Below are positions 59,178 through 64,000 of a stretch of 64,000 bases of DNA, in pieces. Each line of letters begins with the position of its first letter. Within the stretch, counting starts at the first letter, position 1. The notes beneath the pieces were generated by a model. That model was not told where the DNA came from, ran no database searches, and saw nothing but the letters and a program-made list of their open reading frames with translations. The translations under genes were made by a program, and so were the position numbers. The stretch is from Minisyncoccota bacterium. Lineage in GTDB: Bacteria; Patescibacteria; Paceibacteria; UBA9973; UBA918. The stretch is taken from contig JAIPIB010000001.1 of the NCBI GenBank assembly GCA_021734905.1, positions 140,588 to 204,587 of the forward strand, written 5' to 3'.

Positions 59178-60941
59178 ATGGCTGCTACACCTGTTGAGCA
59201 AATAAAAGAGCGATTGTCTATTGTTGATGTTATTGGTGGCTATATAGAGCTGAAAAATGCAGGGAAGAGCTATAAAGGGAAATCTCCTTTCACTAACGAA
59301 AAGACTCCGTCGTTTTATGTCTCACCAGAGCGAGGTATGTATTATTGTTTTTCTTCTCAGCAAGGAGGAGACATTTTTACCTTCATTGAAAAGATGGAGG
59401 GGGTTGATTTTAAGGGTGCGCTTAAAATACTTGCAGAACGAGCTCATATCGAACTTGTTCCTGAAGATCCGAAAAAAAGAGATGCTAGAGAAACCCAGTA
59501 TGCTCTCCTTGAGGAAGCGACGCAATATTTTTTTAAGACACGTGAAGAGCACTCTAAAATTGGTGAGTATATCGAAAAGCGAGGTGTGAAGGTCCAGACG
59601 GTACATTCATGGCGTATAGGGTATGCAAGAGATGAGTGGAGAGCGGTGCGTCAGCATCTTAGTATAAAAGGGTTTACCGATGAACAGATGCTTTCTGCTG
59701 GACTGATAAAGAAGGCAGACCAAGGGAAGGAACCGTATGATGTCTTCCGTGATCGTATTGTATTTCCTATTATGGATTCATCGGGGCATGTAGTTGCGTT
59801 TTCGGGTAGAACGATGAAAACTGAAACTGGTATCCCCAAATATGTAAATTCTCCGGAGACAGAGCTATTTCAAAAGTCGGAGATTCTCTATGGATATGAT
59901 AAAGCCAAGCACGGAATTCGCCAGTACGACTTCTCGCTCGTTGTGGAAGGGCAGTTTGACTTAGTTCTCGCGCATCAGGCGGGATACACGAATACTGTTG
60001 CAGTATCAGGTACAGCACTAACAAAGCATCATATAATGCTTCTCCAGAGGCTCTCACAGAATGTTGTTCTAGCTCTTGATGCTGACAGGGCTGGTGTGTC
60101 TGCGGTTAAGCGATCCGCACTTCCGATGCTGCTCCAAGGCATGGATGTAAAAGTGGCACACATGCCTGACGGGCTTGATCCTGCAGATATCGTGCAAAGA
60201 GACCCTCATGAGCTTAAACAAATAGTAGGAAAGGCTGTTCATGTCATTGAATTCTTGTTGAGTATCTTAAAAAACACTAGTAAAGACGATCGTACGTATA
60301 AGTTGCGTGTGAGAGAGGAAATTCTCCCTCTCCTTGTTGCTATTGATAATCGAATTGACCGTGAACATTTTGAGACTATTGTTGCTGAACATATTGGAGC
60401 AACAAAAGACGGGGTTCATTTTGAGGTTGATCGAATTTCTGCAACCGCATCTTCCACCTCAGAAACAAAAATTAGTTCTGCGAAGGCAGTTATTTCAAAT
60501 GAAAACAGATCAATTCAACGAAAACTAGCTCTCGAAAATCATCTGTGTGTACTGCTCCATGTATTGAAAGGGCATGAAGAGTTTTTGTGGATGAGAAAAG
60601 ACATTCTCGAGCATCTTACGAAAGTTCTTGGTGAAACAGAACTTACTGCTTTGGTTGACGAGCGGATTCGTCCAGAGTTGCAGGGAGGAATTTTTACGTT
60701 GGAAGAACAGCTCGAAAAGATACAAGAACGTCAGTTACTTGAAGATGTGAGCGATGTCCTCACGCTTTTTTCGCATATTATTGCTCGAGAGAAACTTAGT
60801 AAATTGCGAGACAGAATCAAGACTGCTGAAGTTGAAAAAGACGATGAAAAAATGCTTGAGATTCTTTCTCAAGCAAAAGAAGCTGAGATTATTTTGCAGA
60901 ATAATGTGGTTATTTCTAGGATCGCTGAAACAGAAAAATAA
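59178..60941 (+). CDS. dnaG: DNA primase with degenerate zinc-binding domain
   Basis: The 587-residue primase makes RNA primers for replication. The N-terminal zinc-binding fold is recognisable (YKGKSPFTNEKTPSFYVSP, YYCFSSQQGGDIFTFIE), but three of the four CHC2 ligands are replaced: S36 for Cys, T39 for His and S60 for the last Cys. Only C57 remains. The Toprim core (LVVEGQFDLVLAHQAGY, VVLALDADRAGVSA, DGLDPADIV) and the C-terminal helicase-binding-like helices are intact. It is followed by a terminator and rpoD, the conserved macromolecular-synthesis order. Confidence 0.95.
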   Translation: MAATPVEQIKERLSIVDVIGGYIELKNAGKSYKGKSPFTNEKTPSFYVSPERGMYYCFSSQQGGDIFTFIEKMEGVDFKGALKILAERAHIELVPEDPKKRDARETQYALLEEATQYFFKTREEHSKIGEYIEKRGVKVQTVHSWRIGYARDEWRAVRQHLSIKGFTDEQMLSAGLIKKADQGKEPYDVFRDRIVFPIMDSSGHVVAFSGRTMKTETGIPKYVNSPETELFQKSEILYGYDKAKHGIRQYDFSLVVEGQFDLVLAHQAGYTNTVAVSGTALTKHHIMLLQRLSQNVVLALDADRAGVSAVKRSALPMLLQGMDVKVAHMPDGLDPADIVQRDPHELKQIVGKAVHVIEFLLSILKNTSKDDRTYKLRVREEILPLLVAIDNRIDREHFETIVAEHIGATKDGVHFEVDRISATASSTSETKISSAKAVISNENRSIQRKLALENHLCVLLHVLKGHEEFLWMRKDILEHLTKVLGETELTALVDERIRPELQGGIFTLEEQLEKIQERQLLEDVSDVLTLFSHIIAREKLSKLRDRIKTAEVEKDDEKMLEILSQAKEAEIILQNNVVISRIAETEK

Positions 60942-60979
60942 AAACCCAGAAACATCCCGCTAGGGTTGTTTCTGGGTTT
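60942..60979. terminator. Bidirectional terminator after dnaG
   Basis: AAACCCAGAAACA/TGTTTCTGGGTTT with an inner CCC-GCTA-GGG stem. The minus-strand side ends in TTTTTATTTTT, so it also terminates the small gene at 61004. Confidence 0.88.
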
Positions 60980-61003
60980 GCGGATACAGAGGGTCGTTTT
61001 TTA

Positions 61004-61087
61004 CTACCCCCGCGTCCTGAAGAACAGAGCTACGATGCTACCGAGTACCGCGACCGCTGCAACTGCAGCAACTTTCCTTCTCATCAT
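61004..61087 (-). CDS. 27-residue small membrane protein
   Basis: The minus strand reads MMRRKVAAVAAVAVLGSIVA then LFFRTRG and stop. It has a basic N-terminus, one Ala/Val-rich transmembrane helix and a basic C-terminus. GGGAGAGA lies just before the first ATG, a clear Shine-Dalgarno, and GC-rich codons (GCG GTC GCG GTA CTC) match the other Shine-Dalgarno genes of the window. A terminator follows downstream. I cannot assign a function. Confidence 0.6.
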   Translation of the reverse strand: MMRRKVAAVAAVAVLGSIVALFFRTRG

Positions 61088-61271
61088 TCTCTCCCAATTG
61101 TCGATTATCCAACTCATACCATTACAAGTAGGACTCAGAGAGTGTATCATGTAAAAATTTTTATGCAACAGATACTAAGATGAGTAAAATACCCTTCAAA
61201 ATACAGTGTGTCTGGATATATTCTGGCTCCAAAGCTTAGGCTAGCAAGAGGGTAGACTTTTTTGAGATTTA

Positions 61272-61280
61272 AGGTATAGT
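61272..61280 (+). promoter_or_regulatory. -10 box of rpoD
   Basis: AGGTATAGT with TATAGT at 61275-61280 ends 9 nt before the ATG at 61290. Confidence 0.55.
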
Positions 61281-61289
61281 TGTGCTCAC

Positions 61290-62624
61290 ATGGTAAAAAA
61301 GATGGGAGGAAAAAAGAAAAAAGTAAAATCTACATCGCCTAAAAAAAAGGCGATTATTAAGAAAACACCCAAAGCTGGTGTTCAGAAAAAAAAGAGTGCT
61401 ATAAAAAAACCACTCAAAAAGGCGATAAAAAAAACCAAAACAACTACCCCTAAAAAAACTAGCAAACAAAAAGTTGTAAAGAAAAAAGCTGTTGTTAAAC
61501 GGAGCCTTCCTAAAAAAAAGATCGTTAAGAAACCGAAGAAACTCTCACGGAGTGACCAGATGCAAGAGAATAAGGCCGTAGGCTTACTTGTGCTTGGAAG
61601 GACTCGAGGATATGTCACCTATGACGAAATTCTTAAAGAATTTCCAACAATTGAAAAAGATGTTTCATTCCTCGAAAATCTCTATGAAAGACTTGCAACA
61701 GCAAGTATCGACATTATCGCCGGAGGCGGAATGCTTGGTGATGATATAGGGTCAGATCTCTTGGACAGAAAGAATGTTTACAAGAGAAACGACAGCGCAT
61801 ATGACTCGATTCAGATGTATTTGCGTGAAATAGGGCAGTACCCATTGCTCACAGCTCTTGAGGAGCGTACTTTAGCTAAACGAATTGTAGACGGAGATTC
61901 TGAAGCTCGAAATCTTCTTGCTCGAGCCAACCTTCGACTAGTGGTCTCGATTGCAAAAAAATACGTTGGAAGAAGCCCAGATCTTACCCTTCTTGATCTT
62001 ATTCAAGAGGGAAATCTCGGTCTCTTTAAGGCTGTCGATAAGTTCGATTTCACAAAAGGATTTAAGTTTTCAACGTATGCAACTTGGTGGATTAGACAAG
62101 CAATTACTCGAGCCCTTGCAGACCAATCAAGAACGATTCGTATACCAGTTCATATGGTTGAGACGATGGCAAAATATAAACAAGTCTCACGTAGATTAGC
62201 TCAAGACCTTGGAAGGGATCCAATGGCTGAGGAGATCGCTACTGAAATGGACGTTGAGGTTGAAAAGATATACCAAATTGAAAAAATTAGTCAGGACACT
62301 ATCTCACTCGAGTTACCAATTGGTGACGATGATGATAGGTCACGACTCTCAGATTTTATAGCTGACGATAAGATAATTTCTCCCGATCAAGAAGTTGCAC
62401 ATCGTATTCTTGCAGATCAAATGCAAGAGATACTGGAGTCACTCTCAGAAAAGGAACGAAAGATTCTTGAAATGCGACATGGTCTACTTGACGGTACCTA
62501 TCACACTCTTGAGGAAGTAGGGAAGGAGTTTGGTGTAACAAGAGAGCGGATCCGTCAGATTGAAGCAAAAGCTCTTGAAAAAATTCGTCAGCATGACAAA
62601 GCGCGAAGACTGAAAAGCTACTAA
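61290..62624 (+). CDS. rpoD: Primary RNA polymerase sigma factor (sigma-70/RpoD/SigA)
   Basis: The 444-residue sigma factor has region 1.1-like VLGRTRGYVTYDEILKEFP, region 1.2 DSIQMYLREIGQYPLLTALEE, region 2 (LLDLIQEGNLGLFKAVDKFD, FKFSTYATWWIRQAI), region 3 and region 4 (LEEVGKEFGVTRERIRQIEAKAL). It should read the TATAAT/TTGACA boxes found here. The first 85 residues are an extreme Lys-rich tail (more than 40 percent Lys) that could bind nucleic acid. No internal non-conserved region is present. Confidence 0.97.
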   Translation: MVKKMGGKKKKVKSTSPKKKAIIKKTPKAGVQKKKSAIKKPLKKAIKKTKTTTPKKTSKQKVVKKKAVVKRSLPKKKIVKKPKKLSRSDQMQENKAVGLLVLGRTRGYVTYDEILKEFPTIEKDVSFLENLYERLATASIDIIAGGGMLGDDIGSDLLDRKNVYKRNDSAYDSIQMYLREIGQYPLLTALEERTLAKRIVDGDSEARNLLARANLRLVVSIAKKYVGRSPDLTLLDLIQEGNLGLFKAVDKFDFTKGFKFSTYATWWIRQAITRALADQSRTIRIPVHMVETMAKYKQVSRRLAQDLGRDPMAEEIATEMDVEVEKIYQIEKISQDTISLELPIGDDDDRSRLSDFIADDKIISPDQEVAHRILADQMQEILESLSEKERKILEMRHGLLDGTYHTLEEVGKEFGVTRERIRQIEAKALEKIRQHDKARRLKSY

Positions 62625-62626
62625 GA

Positions 62627-62687
62627 AAATAGTTTATGATATGAAAAAACCGACAGTGTGTCGGTTTTTTCATATCATAAACTATTT
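62627..62687. terminator. Bidirectional terminator between rpoD and CBS gene
   Basis: A perfect 29-bp stem with a 3-nt loop contains GAAAAAACCGACA and its complement with T6. It terminates both strands. Confidence 0.92.
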
Positions 62688-62716
62688 GCAGTTTAATATT
62701 AGTGTAAAAATCTTTA

Positions 62717-63175
62717 CTATTCAACATCACGGATGTTTAGATATTTTGCTAGGATGTGTTTCAGACCTCGTCGAGAAACAACTCCTATGGGATGATTATC
62801 ATGATCAACAATAGGGATGTGTGCTGTTTGGTGTGCGATGGCAGTACTCGCAATTGTGATAAGAGTATCATCGACATGCACCGGCTGAATATCTATTGTC
62901 ATGAAATCGCGAACCTCCATTTCAGCAGCGCCTTCAACAAATTTTTTAAAACCTTCCTCGGTGCCTAGTTTTGATACTGCGCTGTCCCCGTCAAGATCAA
63001 GGGGAACAATTGCATCAAGAAGATCAGAAACATTAACCTCACCAGTAAGCTCACCATCCTCATTGATTACGAGTAATGAATTTGTCTGCTTTCTAACCAT
63101 GAGTGCTATGGCATCATGAAAAGTTGAATCTTCAGTGATAAGTATTGCGTCCTTTGTTAAGTCTCGTATTTCCAT
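62717..63175 (-). CDS. CBS-pair domain protein
   Basis: The 152-residue protein consists of two tandem CBS domains (MEIRDLTKDAILITEDSTFHDAIALMVRKQTNSLLVINEDGELTGEVNVSDLL and VRDFMTIDIQPVHVDDTLITIASTAI...HIPIVDHDNHPIGVVSRRGL, in parts). Such stand-alone pairs bind adenine nucleotides and act as energy sensors or as partners of other proteins. The partner is unknown. Convergent with rpoD. Confidence 0.93.
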   Translation of the reverse strand: MEIRDLTKDAILITEDSTFHDAIALMVRKQTNSLLVINEDGELTGEVNVSDLLDAIVPLDLDGDSAVSKLGTEEGFKKFVEGAAEMEVRDFMTIDIQPVHVDDTLITIASTAIAHQTAHIPIVDHDNHPIGVVSRRGLKHILAKYLNIRDVE

Positions 63176-63830
63176 ATAAATAATGATACTCCAGATGCTA
63201 GATATGTAAAGTAGATTTTATATGAGACACATGAAGCATTACAAAAAATCAAGGTAAAAATGCCAAAAAAACAAACATACACTTCGGACTTTTTTTCATG
63301 TATTCAAATGTTCAAATGTTGCTTAATGCTTGATAATATTGCTAAACTCATCGATAAAACCCCGATCTGCATTAGAAATGATCGCAGCTACACTATTAGT
63401 ACATAGTATAAATAGATTAATGATTCTTACTACAGAAATGGCCGCCACATGATGAGTGTAAATATTCAGAATTAAATAAGGGGGACGTTTTAGATTCTAA
63501 AAAAGCTCTATTATGTCGCTTAAATCAAAGATATCTCGGTAAGAACAGATAAGAGAAATTGTACTACTATAATATTTTATAAACTGGCAGTTTTTTATAT
63601 GATCCCCACTTCATTACGTGTTCAATATTTTGCTTTATTTAAATTTGTATATGTTCTAAATCTTTTCATGTGATATGAGCAGTACATTTGTTTGTAATTT
63701 GAGCGGTGAGCCCTGTATCTTTTTTGAATAGAAACTTATGCCAAAAATTAAATATAAATATTTAATTTTGATTTTAATTTACTATCCCCACATTTGAATA
63801 ATATGGCGAAATTTAAAGTGTTTTTTTAAG
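63176..63830. other. AT-rich gene-free stretch
   Basis: About 655 bases without a supportable gene, RNA or strong hairpin on either strand. It is strongly AT-rich with many short A and T runs. I see no DnaA-box cluster or tandem repeats that would mark an origin. Confidence 0.4.
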
Positions 63831-63836
63831 TATAAT
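63831..63836 (+). promoter_or_regulatory. -10 box of the final gene
   Basis: A perfect TATAAT lies 27 nt before the ATG at 63864. Confidence 0.45.
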
Positions 63837-63863
63837 AATTATACAAAATCAAGTTTTTTATAC

Positions 63864-64000
63864 ATGACAACCACCCTCACCATCGACCAAAAGTCATACG
63901 TACCTGTCAAGGATGCAGGGAGTCGTTTTGGATACACCGAAGCATACATTCTCATGCTCATAAAACAGGGGAAACTAGACGCTCAGAAAGTAGGAAGAAA
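63864..64000 (+). CDS. Helix-turn-helix (excisionase/MerR-like) protein, 3' truncated by window edge
   Basis: The frame is open from the ATG at 63864 to the end of the window (at least 45 residues). KSYVPVKDAGSRFGYTEAYI then LMLIKQGKLDAQKVGRK is the HTH_17/excisionase pattern (ordered 'x-A-A-x-x-x-G-x-S-x-x-x-V-x-x-L-x-x-x-G-x-L-x-A-x-x-V-G'). In CPR genomes such domains may be free-standing or the N-terminus of membrane surface proteins. The rest is not visible. Confidence 0.65.
   Translation, partial: MTTTLTIDQKSYVPVKDAGSRFGYTEAYILMLIKQGKLDAQKVGR

Noticed and set aside
60966..61154. Plus-strand 62-codon ORF after dnaG
   Set aside because: It starts inside the terminator hairpin, has no Shine-Dalgarno or promoter, and is opposite the better-supported 27-residue minus-strand gene.
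63176..63830. Replication origin in the AT-rich gene-free stretch
   Set aside because: No repeated DnaA-box-like 9-mers and no dnaA/dnaN nearby; AT-richness alone is not enough.
1..64000. UGA recoding to glycine as in SR1/Gracilibacteria
   Set aside because: Several well-supported genes end in TGA (4340-5908, 32083-32742, 40832-41209) and no conserved glycine in housekeeping proteins falls on TGA.

Overview
The window looks like part of a chromosome from an ultra-small-genome bacterium of the Patescibacteria (Candidate Phyla Radiation), most likely a Parcubacteria/Paceibacteria-type lineage. The inference rests on trimmed housekeeping proteins (PheS without its N-terminal coiled coil, PheT without its tRNA-binding OB domain, ThrS without TGS, a 761-residue SMC, a 194-residue EF-Ts), a transketolase split into two genes, a PEGA protein, and many secreted proteins of unknown function. 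TGA acts as a stop codon (for example at the ends of the genes at 5908, 32742 and 41209) and tryptophan is TGG, so this is the standard code 11 and not the UGA-Gly code of Gracilibacteria/SR1. Most housekeeping genes lack a Shine-Dalgarno sequence, and many have a promoter -10 box only 6-10 nt before the ATG, which implies leaderless or near-leaderless mRNAs.

Layout. 1-5908: a truncated large surface protein, then a tight four-gene operon of exported proteins that resembles a WxL/DUF916 surface system. 6057-11247: central carbon metabolism (gap, rpiB, a divergent rpe-like gene, split transketolase, and a convergent PfkB kinase). 11334-17819: a 2-hydroxyacid dehydrogenase, then translation genes (rplY, rpmE, prfA, rpsB, tsf) and a secreted lytic transglycosylase. 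17907-18423: tRNA-Thr(UGU) followed by duplicated fragments of its 3' end. 18570-26260: a glycosyltransferase/PEGA/pheS/pheT operon, then gyrB.

26325-33952 is the most distinctive region. It holds a class D/E-like sortase and two consecutive cassettes. Each cassette has a TTGACA-N17-TATAAT-type promoter, a roughly 190-nt leader with shared sequence blocks, one or two GC-rich exported proteins with strong Shine-Dalgarno sites, a GC-rich hairpin, a conserved 35-nt hairpin with covariation, and a paralogous surface protein that carries EGGVGSS motifs and ends in VPYTG-TM-basic residues. I read this as a sortase with two cell-wall substrates, each attached to a structured regulatory unit.

34020-42589: thrS behind a T-box riboswitch (its UGGA bulge matches the U73 discriminator of the tRNA-Thr in this window), dnaE, an rnhB fragment duplicated beside intact rnhB, small Shine-Dalgarno-type genes of unknown function, rpmF, and a NusB-Nudix fusion. 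42765-51607: rnc, a prepilin, a short SMC, RNase R, an unidentified structured RNA with its own promoter and terminator, then rpsP, a KH protein, a Nudix hydrolase and trmD. 52072-62624: rpoB, rpoC, dnaG (zinc ligands lost) and rpoD. 62717-64000: a CBS-pair protein, an AT-rich gene-free stretch, and the start of a helix-turn-helix gene.

All calls come from reading the sequence and the translations. No database search was run.
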